Below are positions 26,696 through 36,040 of a stretch of DNA of 64,000 bases, piece by piece (position 1 is the stretch's first letter; the number at the start of each line of letters is the position of its first letter). The stretch comes from Hymenobacter sp. DG25B. GTDB lineage: Bacteria; Bacteroidota; Bacteroidia; Cytophagales; Hymenobacteraceae. The notes beneath the pieces are model-generated. The model was not told the origin of the DNA. It worked only from the letters and a program-made list of their open reading frames with translations, and did not search any database. The position numbers were made by a program, and so were the translations under genes. The stretch is taken from assembly GCF_000801315.1 (NCBI RefSeq), contig NZ_CP010054.1, positions 2,418,001-2,482,000 of the forward strand, given 5' to 3'.

Positions 26696-27106
26696 ATGCA
26701 AACCGACCTTCATTTCCCGACGACTTCCTCCCCTACGGCCGCTCCCAGCGTAGCCCAGGTGCTACGCTTCACCTATGGCCTGATTCCCATAGTAGCGGGG
26801 GCCGACAAGTTTACCAACCTGCTCACCAACTGGGAGGCTTACCTGAACCCGGCGCTGGTGCGCATGCTTCCCTTTTCAGCGCATACTTTCATGCTGCTGG
26901 TGGGCATTATTGAGATTATAGCGGGTGTACTGGTGCTCTGGCGGCCCCGCGTGGGCGCCTGGGTGGTGATGGCCTGGCTGATTGCCATTGCCCTCACGCT
27001 GATTACCAGCGGCCGCTACCTGGATGTGGCTGTGCGCGACCTGGCCATGGCCGTGGGGGCGTGGTCGTTGGCCCGGCTGAGTGCCGGGGTGCATCCGCAC
27101 CACTAA
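26696..27106 (+). CDS. DoxX-like membrane protein
   Basis: 136 residues from the ATG at 26696; the upstream frame extension is not homologous. Four membrane spans: AQVLRFTYGLIPIVAGADKF, TFMLLVGIIEIIAGVLVLW, GAWVVMAWLIAIALTLITSG and DLAMAVGAWSLARL. The GADKFTNLLTNW segment after helix 1 is typical of DoxX-like proteins. The family is linked to redox or membrane functions but no specific reaction is established. Divergent from the ECF sigma gene, which suggests sigma-dependent expression. Confidence 0.85.
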   Translation: MQTDLHFPTTSSPTAAPSVAQVLRFTYGLIPIVAGADKFTNLLTNWEAYLNPALVRMLPFSAHTFMLLVGIIEIIAGVLVLWRPRVGAWVVMAWLIAIALTLITSGRYLDVAVRDLAMAVGAWSLARLSAGVHPHH

Positions 27107-27201
27107 AGCCCGGCCATACGCAGCTTACGGCGGGGCTACTGCGTATAAGGCGAAGGCAGTACTTTTAGCTGCCTCTCCTAAGCTGACTTTACTTTTTTCT
27201 G

Positions 27202-27567
27202 ATGTCTTCTAAAAAAACCCTTGTTCTGGGAGCTAGTGACAACCCCGCCCGCTACTCCTTCCGCGCAGTTCATCAACTGAAAAATCACGGCCACGAGGTA
27301 GTGCCCGTCGGCATTCGAAAAGGCCAGGTGGCCGGCCTGGATATTGCCCTCGACCGGCCCCAGTCCGCCGATATTGATACCGTAACGCTGTACGTAGGCC
27401 CGCAAAACCAGCCCGCCTGGTATGATTACATCCTGGACCTGAACCCCAAGCGCATCATTTTTAACCCCGGCACTGAAAACCCGGAGCTGGAGAAGCTGGC
27501 GCAGCAGCGCGGCATTCAAACGGAAGAAGCCTGCACGCTGGTGATGCTATCCATCGGCCAATACTAG
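27202..27567 (+). CDS. CoA-binding domain protein (YccU-like)
   Basis: 121 residues, a single CoA-binding Rossmann domain. It starts with KTLVLGASDNPARYSFRAVH and has HEVVPVGIRKGQV, LYVGPQNQPAWYDYIL, KRIIFNPGTENPEL and an end EEACTLVMLSIGQY, all of which follow the family pattern. Members bind CoA or act as small redox-linked proteins; the role is not defined. A terminator follows at 27600. Confidence 0.9.
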   Translation: MSSKKTLVLGASDNPARYSFRAVHQLKNHGHEVVPVGIRKGQVAGLDIALDRPQSADIDTVTLYVGPQNQPAWYDYILDLNPKRIIFNPGTENPELEKLAQQRGIQTEEACTLVMLSIGQY

Positions 27568-27599
27568 CCCTGGCTTGCACCTGAGGCGTATTCCTGACT

Positions 27600-27640
27600 A
27601 ACCCCGCTGCCCGGTACTACCGGCAGCGGGGTTTATTTTT
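27600..27640 (+). terminator. Terminator after the CoA-binding protein gene
   Basis: Stem CCCCGCTGCC / GGCAGCGGGG with a loop of about 10 bases, followed by TTTATTTTT. Lies about 33 bases past the stop at 27567. Confidence 0.88.
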
Positions 27641-27744
27641 AGAGCCCGATAAAAATTTGTGTTCCTTCAGGCAACCGGTACCCTAACGGCTGCATCTACC
27701 CTTTCAAACGCCACCGCTATAGTTCCACATTTACTTTTTCTGTT

Positions 27745-28323
27745 GTGACCGAGGCCGAATTGATAGCCGCCTGCCGCCAAGGCAGCAGCCGTGCCCAAAA
27801 ACAGCTCTATGAGCAGTTTGCGGGTATGATGCTGGGCGTGTGCATCCGGTACCTGCGCCACCGCGACGACGCCGAGGAGGTAATGCTGATGGGCTTTGTG
27901 AAGGTGTTCCGGGCCCTGGAGCAGTATCGGCACGAGGGCAGCTTTGAGGGCTGGATTCGCCGGATTATGGTGAACGAAGCCCTGGGCCAGCTGCGCCGCA
28001 AGGAGCCCCTGCACCTGGCTATTGATGACCTGACCCACGACGTGCCCGCCACGGCCGCCGAGGCCGATAGCCAACTGAATGCCGAAGACCTGCTGGCTTT
28101 GCTGGCAGAGCTACCCGCCGGCTACCGCACTGTATTTAACCTGTATGCCCTGGAGGGCTACTCCCACCCCGAAATAAGCGAGCTGCTGGGTATTTCTGAG
28201 GGTACTTCCAAATCCCAGCTCAGCAAGGCCCGCGCCATGCTGCAGCGCCGCGTAGCCGCCGCCAATACGGTAGCGGCTCCTCACCCTTCAACGAAAGAAT
28301 ATTATGCAACCGGAAGATATTGA
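27745..28323 (+). CDS. ECF-type RNA polymerase sigma factor
   Basis: 192 residues from a GTG start at 27745. Region 2: AQKQLYEQFAGMMLGVCIRY, DDAEEVMLMGFVKVFRALEQ and GSFEGWIRRIMVNEALGQLR. Region 4: LPAGYRTVFNLYALEGYSHP and EISELLGISEGTSKSQLSKA. These follow the pattern of the large Bacteroidota ECF groups. The 3' end overlaps the next gene by 20 bases; that gene codes for a membrane-anchored protein in the position expected of its anti-sigma factor. Confidence 0.93.
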   Translation: MTEAELIAACRQGSSRAQKQLYEQFAGMMLGVCIRYLRHRDDAEEVMLMGFVKVFRALEQYRHEGSFEGWIRRIMVNEALGQLRRKEPLHLAIDDLTHDVPATAAEADSQLNAEDLLALLAELPAGYRTVFNLYALEGYSHPEISELLGISEGTSKSQLSKARAMLQRRVAAANTVAAPHPSTKEYYATGRY

Positions 28324-29119
28324 TAAGCTGTTCCGGGACCGGCTGCAGGGCCACGCGCCCACGCCTCCCGCCTTTCTGTGGGATAAGCTGGAAGCAGAGC
28401 TGCAGCCCGCCCGTAAGAAGCGCCCTGTTATGTGGCTTTATGCCTCGGCGGCGGTGCTCACGCTGCTGCTCGTAGCGGGCGGCGCCTGGCTGCTGCGCAC
28501 CGGTGGCCTCACGCCCGCCCCGGCTGACATGGCCACGGTGGTTTCGCGGCCTTCGGCGCCGGCTGTTTCGCAGCCACAGTCTGCTAATGAGGCCATTGAA
28601 AAAGAAATTTCTACCGCTCAGGCAACGGCCACTCCCGCCTCTGCATCTAGCCTTTCGAAAGCAGTAGCCACTGCTGCCCCGGCTCCGGCCAAGCAGCAAA
28701 CCACTACTACAACAGCTTCTGCCCCCCGCAATACTCAGCGTTTGGCAGCCACTGAAAACCGGGCCGTAGCGGCCGCTACGCCTCGTCCTGCGCAACCGGA
28801 GCGCACAGTGAAAACCGAGCCTGTTCCAACCATTACGCCTGAACCCCTGCCGGCCGCCCTGGCCAGCACCACTACCACCCCGGAACCAGCGGCGCCGCTT
28901 GGTCCCATTGAGGTAGAGGTGCGCCGCCAAACGCAGGCACCGGTAGCCCTGGCCAGCAATGGCCCGGCATCCCGGCCCCTGCTGGGCTCCCTAATCCGGC
29001 ATGCCCGCAACGTACTCCGCGGCGACCAGGTGACCCTGGCCGAAGCCGGACTGCCGGAAACCGTGACGGTACAGGCCCGCGTGGCCGGTCACACCCTAAC
29101 CAAAGTCATTCAACTCTAA
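28304..29119 (+). CDS. Probable membrane-anchored anti-sigma factor
   Basis: 271 residues. The cytosolic N-terminus (QPEDIDKLFRDRLQGHAPTP with PPAFLWDKLEAELQ) has the pattern found before the membrane span in Bacteroidota anti-sigma-like proteins. One membrane helix follows (about 45-64: VMWLYASAAVLTLLLVAGGA). The remaining 200 residues are a low-complexity Ala/Thr/Pro region with a short conserved C-terminus (SLIRHARNVLRGDQVTLAEA). It overlaps the sigma gene start-in-stop, which supports co-translation and direct binding. No Zn-binding anti-sigma motif is visible, so assignment rests on context and topology. Confidence 0.7.
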   Translation: MQPEDIDKLFRDRLQGHAPTPPAFLWDKLEAELQPARKKRPVMWLYASAAVLTLLLVAGGAWLLRTGGLTPAPADMATVVSRPSAPAVSQPQSANEAIEKEISTAQATATPASASSLSKAVATAAPAPAKQQTTTTTASAPRNTQRLAATENRAVAAATPRPAQPERTVKTEPVPTITPEPLPAALASTTTTPEPAAPLGPIEVEVRRQTQAPVALASNGPASRPLLGSLIRHARNVLRGDQVTLAEAGLPETVTVQARVAGHTLTKVIQL

Positions 29120-29132
29120 TTTTCCTCTTGTC

Positions 29133-30338
29133 ATGAAACGCCTCTTCTCACTGCTGGCCCTACTGCTGCTGGTAGTGCTGGCCCCGGGCCACGCCCAGGC
29201 CGCTGCCGGCCCTATTTCTCCTTCTTCCTTCTATGATACCATCATGGTAAAGCTGCCCAACCAGGCCACCATGACGCTGTATGTCAAAAACAAAGAGCAG
29301 CTGCGCGAATTCCGGGCCTACAAGCTGGACTCCCTGATGCGCATGCTGGACGGGTACATTAACCAGGCCGTGGAAGCCGGGGCCAATTCCAAAACCGACC
29401 AGGTAACGCTGGAGTTCAAGCCCTCCAAAGACCACCCCGGCACCCAGGCCGAGCTGGTGCGCATCACGGTCCGCAACGACGCCCCCGGCACGGCCAAAAG
29501 CAAAGCCAAGGCCGATAAGGTGGAGGTAATCATGGGCAAAGCCTTCGGTGTGACGGTAGTTGAATCCGGCAATGATGAGGACGACCACATATCGGTGCAT
29601 ATTGGCTCCACGCCGGCCCAGGACTCTATCCGCAACGCGGAAAAGAAGGCCAGGCAGGAGGAGAAGGCCAACCGCCGCGTACATCAGGATTTCACCGTTG
29701 ATCTGGGGGTGAATACCCTGGTGAGCCGTCCTTCCGCTGAAACTGGTATCAGCGGTCAACCCTTTGACCTGAAGCCTCTTTCTTCCCGCTATATCAGCCT
29801 GAACTGGCACTACAATATGCGGCTAGGCAAGAAAGGTTCTCCCTTATATCTGGTTACCGGACCTGAATTAGCGTTTAACAACTTCATGCTGGATAACAAT
29901 CAGTACTTCTTTAATGATAACCGACATACTGCTACGCTGCCTCCCGTCTACGAAAATATCCCTACAACTTACATTATAACGGATACGGTGCGCAATCTGC
30001 GCAAAAGCAAGCTGGCCATGAGCACGCTGAACCTGCCCGTTATGTTTCAGCTACACTTCAGAAATGATGAGGGCAGGTCTACTTTCCGGGTGGGAGTTGG
30101 CGGCTATGTTGGCTACCGCCTCGGGAGTCATGTGAAGATTAAATACGAATTGGAGGGCCGCACTGAGAAGTTCAAAGACAGTAACTCTTACAACCTGGAA
30201 GATTTTCAGGGCGGATTGCAGGGTATGATTGGCTACAGAGGCTTAAGTCTGTTTGCCAAGTATAACCTAACCGAAACCTTCCGGCCGGGCCGGGGGCCGG
30301 GTGGGCAAACCGTCAGCTTCGGCATCTCCTTCCTCTAA
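29133..30338 (+). CDS. Outer-membrane beta-barrel protein (PorT-like)
   Basis: 401 residues with signal peptide (MKRLFSLLALLLLVVLAPGH, AQA cleavage region). An N-terminal charged domain (about 40-170) is followed by a stretch of amphipathic beta-strands (LNWHYNMRLGKKGSPLYLVT, FRVGVGGYVGYRLGSHVKIK, LSLFAKYNLTETFRPGRGPG) ending in the aromatic FGISFL typical of outer-membrane barrels. The role is unknown. It is the third gene of a unit with an ECF sigma and a probable anti-sigma, so it may be part of an envelope-stress circuit. A terminator follows at 30371. Confidence 0.8.
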   Translation: MKRLFSLLALLLLVVLAPGHAQAAAGPISPSSFYDTIMVKLPNQATMTLYVKNKEQLREFRAYKLDSLMRMLDGYINQAVEAGANSKTDQVTLEFKPSKDHPGTQAELVRITVRNDAPGTAKSKAKADKVEVIMGKAFGVTVVESGNDEDDHISVHIGSTPAQDSIRNAEKKARQEEKANRRVHQDFTVDLGVNTLVSRPSAETGISGQPFDLKPLSSRYISLNWHYNMRLGKKGSPLYLVTGPELAFNNFMLDNNQYFFNDNRHTATLPPVYENIPTTYIITDTVRNLRKSKLAMSTLNLPVMFQLHFRNDEGRSTFRVGVGGYVGYRLGSHVKIKYELEGRTEKFKDSNSYNLEDFQGGLQGMIGYRGLSLFAKYNLTETFRPGRGPGGQTVSFGISFL

Positions 30339-30370
30339 TCTACACCGGTGTATTTTAACATCTTAACAGC

Positions 30371-30400
30371 AAAAAGGGCAGCCCGTAGGCTGCCCTTTTT
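30371..30400. terminator. Bidirectional terminator between convergent genes
   Basis: Stem AAAAAGGGCAGCC / GGCTGCCCTTTTT with a 4-base loop, flanked by A and T runs, between the barrel gene (+) and the methyltransferase gene (-). Confidence 0.9.
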
Positions 30401-30421
30401 GCTTAGCACTTACCTGAATGC

Positions 30422-31168
30422 CTACAAGTGGCGGTGAAAATTATCCAGCAGAATAGCGGCTGACACGGCTACGTTCAGGCTCTCGGCCCCGCCAGCCCCG
30501 GGAATGTATAAGCGCTGCGTCAGCCGGTCCAGTACCTCCGGCCGCGGGCCGTGCGACTCGCTGCCCATGATGAGCACGCCGCCGGGCGTCAGGCTGAGCC
30601 GGTGCACATTATCCCCTTCCAGGTGGGCGCCGTAGCGCGGGAGGGTGGCCGGCAATGAGTCCAGCCACTCGGGCAGGTTGCGTTGCCAGATGGCTACCCG
30701 GCTGAAAGAGCCCATGGTGGCCGAAACGGTTTTCGGCGACCAGGCATCCGTGCAGGTATCGGAACACACTACGCCGGCCAGGCCGTACCAATCGGCCAGG
30801 CGGATAAGCGTACCCAGGTTGCCGGGGTCGCGCACCTGGTCCAGGGCCAGCAGGAGCTGGTTGGAAGCGGGCTGCAGCGGGGTTTCTTCCGGAATGCGGG
30901 CTAAGGCCAAGGCCGTATTGTTGGTGGCCAGGGTACCTAATTTGGTCAGCTCATCCTCCGTGGCCAGCTCGGTGGGCACGCCCTTTGGCAGCAAATGCGC
31001 ATTTTTGTCGGCGAATTCAGCCGTGATAAACAGCCGTTCCGTTAGAAGTCCGGAACTTAGCAACTCGCATACGTTCTTGCCGCCTTCTACTAAAAAGGTG
31101 CCGTTGCGCAGTCGATATTTCTTCTGCTGCAAAGAATGCACGTACTTGGCAACTGCTTTTGAAATCAT
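30422..31168 (-). CDS. TrmH/SpoU family RNA 2'-O-methyltransferase
   Basis: 248 residues. N-terminal RNA-binding-like domain (YRLRNGTFLVEGGKNVCELL) followed by the SPOUT knot: motif 1 DQVRDPGNLGTLIRLADWYG, motif 2 VLIMGSESHGPRPEVLDRLT and motif 3 LYIPGAGGAESLNVAVSAAI. These enzymes methylate ribose in rRNA or tRNA using SAM; the exact target position cannot be told. It is transcribed divergently from the TamA-like gene with an extremely short gap between the start codons. Confidence 0.93.
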   Translation of the reverse strand: MISKAVAKYVHSLQQKKYRLRNGTFLVEGGKNVCELLSSGLLTERLFITAEFADKNAHLLPKGVPTELATEDELTKLGTLATNNTALALARIPEETPLQPASNQLLLALDQVRDPGNLGTLIRLADWYGLAGVVCSDTCTDAWSPKTVSATMGSFSRVAIWQRNLPEWLDSLPATLPRYGAHLEGDNVHRLSLTPGGVLIMGSESHGPRPEVLDRLTQRLYIPGAGGAESLNVAVSAAILLDNFHRHL

Positions 31169-31179
31169 ATTCTTCTATT

Positions 31180-33696
31180 GTGCTGACCGCGCGCCGGCGA
31201 GTTCTACTTGTTTTTCTGCTGCTGACCGGAGGTGGACTGTTGCCGGCCTGCTCTCCTACCCGGCTGCTGCTGCCGGGGCAAAACCTGCTGTATAAGATAA
31301 AGCTGGAAGGCGTGAAGCAGGCCAACGCTGACCGGCTGCAAACCCTGTATCAGCAAAAGCCCAACAACCGGTTTCCCATCCCAAAGCTAGCAATCTACCA
31401 GCTAGGGCAGTATTTCTATAAACCCGACGAGCTGCAGCGCAAGCTGCAGGAGGAGCGCACCCGATACGACTCCCTTATCCGGCAGGCCGGCCGCGACTCC
31501 GTAACGGTGGGTAAGCTGCTGATTAAGCGCGAGCGGCACACGCGCCGCCACCAGCTGGTTCTGAGCGAAGGCAATGCCCTGATGCGCCTGGGTGAGCCAC
31601 CCGTGGTGTACGACTCTACCCTCACGGAACGCACCACGGAGCAGCTGAGCACGTTTTTGAAGTCGCAGGGATTTTTCCGGAGCTCGGTAACGGCGCGGGA
31701 TGCCGTGCAGGACCGCCGCGTGACGGTGACGTATCAGGTAACCGAAAACCAGCCTTTCCACTACACACAGCTCGATTTTGATATTCCGGACTCGGCGGTA
31801 GCCAAAGTGGTGCTGGAGAACCAGAAACTGGCCCTCATTCACAAAGGCGACCAATACAGCGAGGAAGCCATTGGGCTGGAGCGGGCCCGGCTGGAGAACC
31901 TGCTGAAAAACGCGGGCTACTTCGATTTCCGGCAGCAGTACATTACCCTGGAGGCCGATACCAGTTTTGAGCCCGGCACCGTGCGCCTGCGCACCCTCAT
32001 TGCCAACCCCGCCCCCGGCGAGCGGCACCATATCTACACCATCCGGCACGTAAATTTCCTCACCGACGCCGGCACCAACCGCTTTGGCGTGAAGCGCGAC
32101 ACGGTGGTGCGGGATTCTATCTTCTTCTTAGCCTACAAGCACCGCATCAGTAGTAAAGTGCTGAATCAGCGGGTGGAAGTTCGGCCTGGTTCCATCTACA
32201 GCCTCAACAATACCCAGACCACGCAGCGCCAGCTGGCTGATCTGGACATGTTCCGCTTTAATACGGTGAGCTACCAGAAAGTGGCCGGGGATTCAGTTAA
32301 TGGCCTGCACCGGCTGGATGCAGTAGTAAATGCTTCGCCGCTAAAAAAATATCAGGAAACCACGGAGTTGGGCGGTACCGTTGTGGTCAACCTGCCGGGC
32401 CCATTTACTAATTTCAGGTTGAAAGTCCGCAACGTATTTGGCGGTGCGGAGGTATTGGAGCTGGGGTTGCGCGCTGGCCTGGAAGGGCAGATCCGGCTGG
32501 GCCAAACCGCAGAGCCAGGCAGCCGAATTCCTACGGCCTATGCTACCCAGCTGGGAGCAAATGCCAGCCTGATTCTACCGCAGTTTCTGGTACCTTGGCG
32601 CACCAACCGGTTCTTAACCCGGTACAACCCGAAAACGCGCATATCCACCAGCTTCACGTACGTAGACCGGCCCGAGTACACGCGCACCAACCTGGAAGGC
32701 AGCTACGACTATATCTGGCAGCGGAGTGCCTACCAGCAGTATGTGCTCACACTGCAGAATATCAGTCTGGTGAATACCAGCCGCCTGGATAGCGCCTACC
32801 GGGTGGCCCTGGAAAAGCTGGCGAACAATGGGGCCCTGCTGCGCAGTTTTGGCCGCTTGCTGGTGCCCAGCGCCAATGCCACATCCTACTACAACAGCAA
32901 TGATTTCAACCAGACCCGGGATGCCCGTTCCTTCCGGGCCACGGCGGAAGTAGGCGGCCTGGGCCGCCGCCTCTATACCCGGCCCGATGCCACGGCGGAA
33001 ACCACTATCGGGGGCGTTTTGGTGCTGGACTACGCCCGCTTCAATGCCGACTTCCGCCGCTACCACAAGCTCACGCCCCAAACCTATTTTGTGTGGCGCC
33101 TGAATGGTGGCCTGGCGCATGCCCTCACGCCTACGCGCTTCACCGGGGAAAACGGCACCACTACCTCCTATATCATTCCTTACGACAAATATTTCTTTGC
33201 CGGTGGAGGTACCAGCCTGCGTGCCTGGCGTCCCAGGCGGCTTGGTCCGGGCTCCCACACGTCGGTAGTTACCACCAATGGCGTGGTGCAGTTAGACAGC
33301 CGCGGCAAGCCTATTCAGGATGAGAACGTAGAGCAGCCCGGGGAGCTTTTGTTGGAAGGTAGCGCTGAGTACCGTTTCCCGCTGTATGATTACCTGGATG
33401 GCGCCCTGTTCACGGACTTCGGCAACGTATGGTCTTTGCAGAAGAACGACCCTCGCCCCGGGGCCCAGTTCGACCCCGGCCGTTTTTATAAAGAGTTTGC
33501 CGTGAGCAGCGGTATTGGCTTCCGCTTCGACTTCACCTTCCTGATTATTCGCCTGGATATTGCCACCAAAATCTATGACCCTACGGCCATAGACGGCGAC
33601 AAGTGGGCTATTAACCGTTTTGCCATCTGGCGCAACAAGAACAAACCCTGGCAAAACACGCCTACGCTAAACGTAGGTATAGGCTACCCTTTCTAG
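31180..33696 (+). CDS. TamA/BamA-like outer-membrane lipoprotein
   Basis: About 838 residues from the GTG at 31180; a TTG at 31159 would overlap the divergent methyltransferase start, while the GTG gives a tidy signal (LLVFLLLTGGGLLPAC) with a lipobox Cys. The middle carries POTRA-like repeats (about 30-380: TYQVTENQPFHYTQLDFDIP, IGLERARLENLLKNAGYFDF). The last 400 residues form the Omp85 barrel: YIIPYDKYFFAGGGTSLRAW with the R(G)-type motif, and the final strand ends VGIGYPF with terminal Phe. Such proteins assist outer-membrane protein insertion or export. The short divergent gap means promoters overlap the neighbour's coding sequence. Confidence 0.87.
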   Translation: MLTARRRVLLVFLLLTGGGLLPACSPTRLLLPGQNLLYKIKLEGVKQANADRLQTLYQQKPNNRFPIPKLAIYQLGQYFYKPDELQRKLQEERTRYDSLIRQAGRDSVTVGKLLIKRERHTRRHQLVLSEGNALMRLGEPPVVYDSTLTERTTEQLSTFLKSQGFFRSSVTARDAVQDRRVTVTYQVTENQPFHYTQLDFDIPDSAVAKVVLENQKLALIHKGDQYSEEAIGLERARLENLLKNAGYFDFRQQYITLEADTSFEPGTVRLRTLIANPAPGERHHIYTIRHVNFLTDAGTNRFGVKRDTVVRDSIFFLAYKHRISSKVLNQRVEVRPGSIYSLNNTQTTQRQLADLDMFRFNTVSYQKVAGDSVNGLHRLDAVVNASPLKKYQETTELGGTVVVNLPGPFTNFRLKVRNVFGGAEVLELGLRAGLEGQIRLGQTAEPGSRIPTAYATQLGANASLILPQFLVPWRTNRFLTRYNPKTRISTSFTYVDRPEYTRTNLEGSYDYIWQRSAYQQYVLTLQNISLVNTSRLDSAYRVALEKLANNGALLRSFGRLLVPSANATSYYNSNDFNQTRDARSFRATAEVGGLGRRLYTRPDATAETTIGGVLVLDYARFNADFRRYHKLTPQTYFVWRLNGGLAHALTPTRFTGENGTTTSYIIPYDKYFFAGGGTSLRAWRPRRLGPGSHTSVVTTNGVVQLDSRGKPIQDENVEQPGELLLEGSAEYRFPLYDYLDGALFTDFGNVWSLQKNDPRPGAQFDPGRFYKEFAVSSGIGFRFDFTFLIIRLDIATKIYDPTAIDGDKWAINRFAIWRNKNKPWQNTPTLNVGIGYPF

Positions 33697-33713
33697 CAAG
33701 CGGTGTATATCAA

Positions 33714-33747
33714 AGTAGCGCGAAGCCGGAGCTTCGCGCTACTTTTC
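33714..33747 (+). terminator. Terminator formed by a GTAGCGCGAAG-family hairpin
   Basis: AGTAGCGCGAAGC / GCTTCGCGCTACT with a CGGA loop, followed by TTTT. It ends the TamA-like gene 18 bases after the stop, and the E1 gene (-) ends 10 bases further on. The stem carries the same sequence as the repeats at 37296 and 60751. Confidence 0.85.
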
Positions 33748-33756
33748 GTGCTATGG

Positions 33757-35868
33757 TTAGTACTCCAACAGCTCTTCTAAAGCAGTAACCACTTTATCAG
33801 GGTTTGGGAGCATTTGCTTTTCCAGATCTACATTGAGAGCAATAGCCGGCAGGTTGGCAGCACCCAGCGTAAATACCGGAGCATCCAGCTGCTGGAAGCA
33901 GTGGCGCTGAATGCGGCCGGCCAGGCTTTCGGCAAAGGAATTCATCAGGGGTTCTTCCGTTAGTACCAGCACCTTACCGTGGCGTAGCACGGCAGCCTGT
34001 ACCGCCTCAAAATCCAAAGGGTTCAGCGTGCGCAGGTCCAGAATTTCAACCTGACCGGGAAACTGTTTGCTGGCAGTTTTGGCCCAGTAAACGCCCATGC
34101 CATAGGTTACCACCACGCAGGTTTCTCCGTTGCGAAGCTTGTCGGGGGCGGCTTCCTGGGCAACGGCGGCTTTACCCAGCGGAATAACATAGCCGGTGGC
34201 AGGCTCGGTGGTTTTGGCATCTTCGGTGCCGGGCACTTTGCTCCAGTAGAGACCTTTGTGCTCTAGCATGACCACCGGGTTGGGGTCCAGGAAAGCGGCG
34301 CGCATCAGTCCCTTCATATCGGCGGCGTTGCTGGGATATACCACCTTTATGCCCCGAATAGTGAGCAGGGTACTTTCAATAGAGCCCGAATGGTAAGGGC
34401 CGCCCCCACCGTAGGCCCCAATGGGCACCCGAATGAGCGACTGCACCGGAAACTTGCCGTTGGAGAGGTAGCAGGATTTCGACAGCTCTTCCACCAGCTG
34501 ATTGAGAGCGGGCCAGATGTAGTCGGCGAACTGCACTTCCACAATTGGCTTGGCGCCCACCGCACTCATGCCGGCGGTGCTTCCCACAATATAGGCCTCC
34601 TGAATGGGCGTGTTGAACACGCGGGCATCACCGTACTTTTTAGCCAGCAGCGCCGCTTCGCGGAACACGCCGCCCAGCTCGCCACCCACATCCTGCCCGT
34701 AAAACAGGGCTTCGGGGAATTCGCTCAGAATATCATCTACGGCGTGCAGCGCGGCGTCTACCATCAGGGCTTTGTCGGCGCCGGCGGGGTTTCGCTCGCC
34801 GGCTTCTGCCGTTACGGCCGGGGGTGCAAACTCATGGTCCTGGAAAGTAGCCGGATCGGGCGCGGGCGCGGCCAGAGCGCGCTGGTAGTCGGCGGCCACG
34901 GTGGCGCGGGCTTCCTCACCCAGCTGTTGCAGCTCTTCTTCCGTGAAGTCCAGCTCCAATAATTGCTGATGGAAGCGGGGAAGCGGGTCGTTGAGGGTAT
35001 GCGCGGCCAGGTCGTCGCCGCGGTACCACTCCCTACGCACCCCGCTGGTATGGTGGCCCAGCAGCGGGCACTTAGCGTGCACCAGCACCGGCCCCTGGCG
35101 CTGGCGGGCATACTCAAAAGCCTCGGCCATGCCGGCATAGCTGGCCAGGAAATCGGCCCCATCAAACTGCATTCGGTGCAGGCCTTTAAAGCCGGCCGCA
35201 AACTCATAGGCATCCATGGCGCGCATCTCGCGGCTGGTAGCCGAGATACCCCAATCATTATCCTGCACCAGATAGATGATGGGCAATTGATGCAGCACGG
35301 CCATTTGCAGGGCTTCGGAAACCTCGCCTTCGGTCATGGCCCCGTCGCCGATGGAGCACAGCGAAACCGGGAAATGCTGCGTGCCATTTTTATCCGTCAG
35401 CAGCCCCTGGCTTTCCAGATACTTAATGCCGTGGGCCGTGCCGGTGGCCGGAATGGCCTGCATACCGGTAGCCGAGCTTTGGTGCGGAATCACTGGAAAG
35501 CCGGCGCGGCGCAAAGACGGGTGACTGTAGTAGGTGCGTCCCCCGGAAAAGGGGTCGTCGCGCTTGGCCATGAGCTGCAGCATGAGCTCATAGGGCTGCA
35601 GACCCATGCCCAGCAGCATGGCGTCGTCGCGGTAATAAGGGGCGGCGTAGTCCTGGGCGGTGAGGTGAAAGGCGGCGGCCAGTTGAATAGCTTCGTGGCC
35701 ACGGGCCGTGGCGTGCACGTATTTGGCCGTTACGGCTTTGTTTTCTTCGTAGAGGCGGGCCATCTCATCGGCCGTGCGCATGAGGCGGTAGGCCCGCGTG
35801 AGGGTGGCACGGTTGGGCTGGGTGTTCGTAACTTCGGCTTTCAGCGCAGCAACAGGTTCAGAAGTCAT
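33757..35868 (-). CDS. Fused E1 alpha-beta subunit of a 2-oxoacid dehydrogenase
   Basis: 703 residues from the ATG at 35868. The N-terminal half is the alpha subunit: AAPYYRDDAMLLGMGLQPYE, and the TPP-binding run CSIGDGAMTEGEVSEALQMA ... VQDNDWGIS. The C-terminal half is the beta subunit (transketolase central and C-terminal domains): YGQDVGGELGGVFREAALLA, YIVGSTAGMSAVGAKPIVEV, QSLIRVPIGAYGGGGPYHSG and the swivel domain ILDLRTLNPLDFEAVQAAV. Such fused E1 proteins are typical of Bacteroidota and usually feed branched-chain 2-oxoacid dehydrogenase. E2 and E3 are not in the window. Confidence 0.93.
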   Translation of the reverse strand: MTSEPVAALKAEVTNTQPNRATLTRAYRLMRTADEMARLYEENKAVTAKYVHATARGHEAIQLAAAFHLTAQDYAAPYYRDDAMLLGMGLQPYELMLQLMAKRDDPFSGGRTYYSHPSLRRAGFPVIPHQSSATGMQAIPATGTAHGIKYLESQGLLTDKNGTQHFPVSLCSIGDGAMTEGEVSEALQMAVLHQLPIIYLVQDNDWGISATSREMRAMDAYEFAAGFKGLHRMQFDGADFLASYAGMAEAFEYARQRQGPVLVHAKCPLLGHHTSGVRREWYRGDDLAAHTLNDPLPRFHQQLLELDFTEEELQQLGEEARATVAADYQRALAAPAPDPATFQDHEFAPPAVTAEAGERNPAGADKALMVDAALHAVDDILSEFPEALFYGQDVGGELGGVFREAALLAKKYGDARVFNTPIQEAYIVGSTAGMSAVGAKPIVEVQFADYIWPALNQLVEELSKSCYLSNGKFPVQSLIRVPIGAYGGGGPYHSGSIESTLLTIRGIKVVYPSNAADMKGLMRAAFLDPNPVVMLEHKGLYWSKVPGTEDAKTTEPATGYVIPLGKAAVAQEAAPDKLRNGETCVVVTYGMGVYWAKTASKQFPGQVEILDLRTLNPLDFEAVQAAVLRHGKVLVLTEEPLMNSFAESLAGRIQRHCFQQLDAPVFTLGAANLPAIALNVDLEKQMLPNPDKVVTALEELLEY

Positions 35869-35975
35869 GGGCAAGGGGTGGGTGCTGGCGCGAAGTTACG
35901 GAATGAAGGTGATGGGGTGCTAACAGGCTGCCTGCAGAATACCGTACCGGCAGCTTCCCGTTGAAAAAAGACAAC

Positions 35976-36014
35976 AAAAAGCCCGCTTAGCCAGAATGGC
36001 CAAGCGGGCTTTTT
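35976..36014. terminator. Terminator after the 36041 gene
   Basis: Stem AAAAAGCCCGCTT...AAGCGGGCTTTTT with a 13-base middle that also pairs (GGCC/GGCT). It lies just past the minus-strand stop at 36041 and before the E1 gene start. Confidence 0.85.
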
Positions 36015-36040
36015 GTGGCTGACTTTACTAAAATGGCCGG

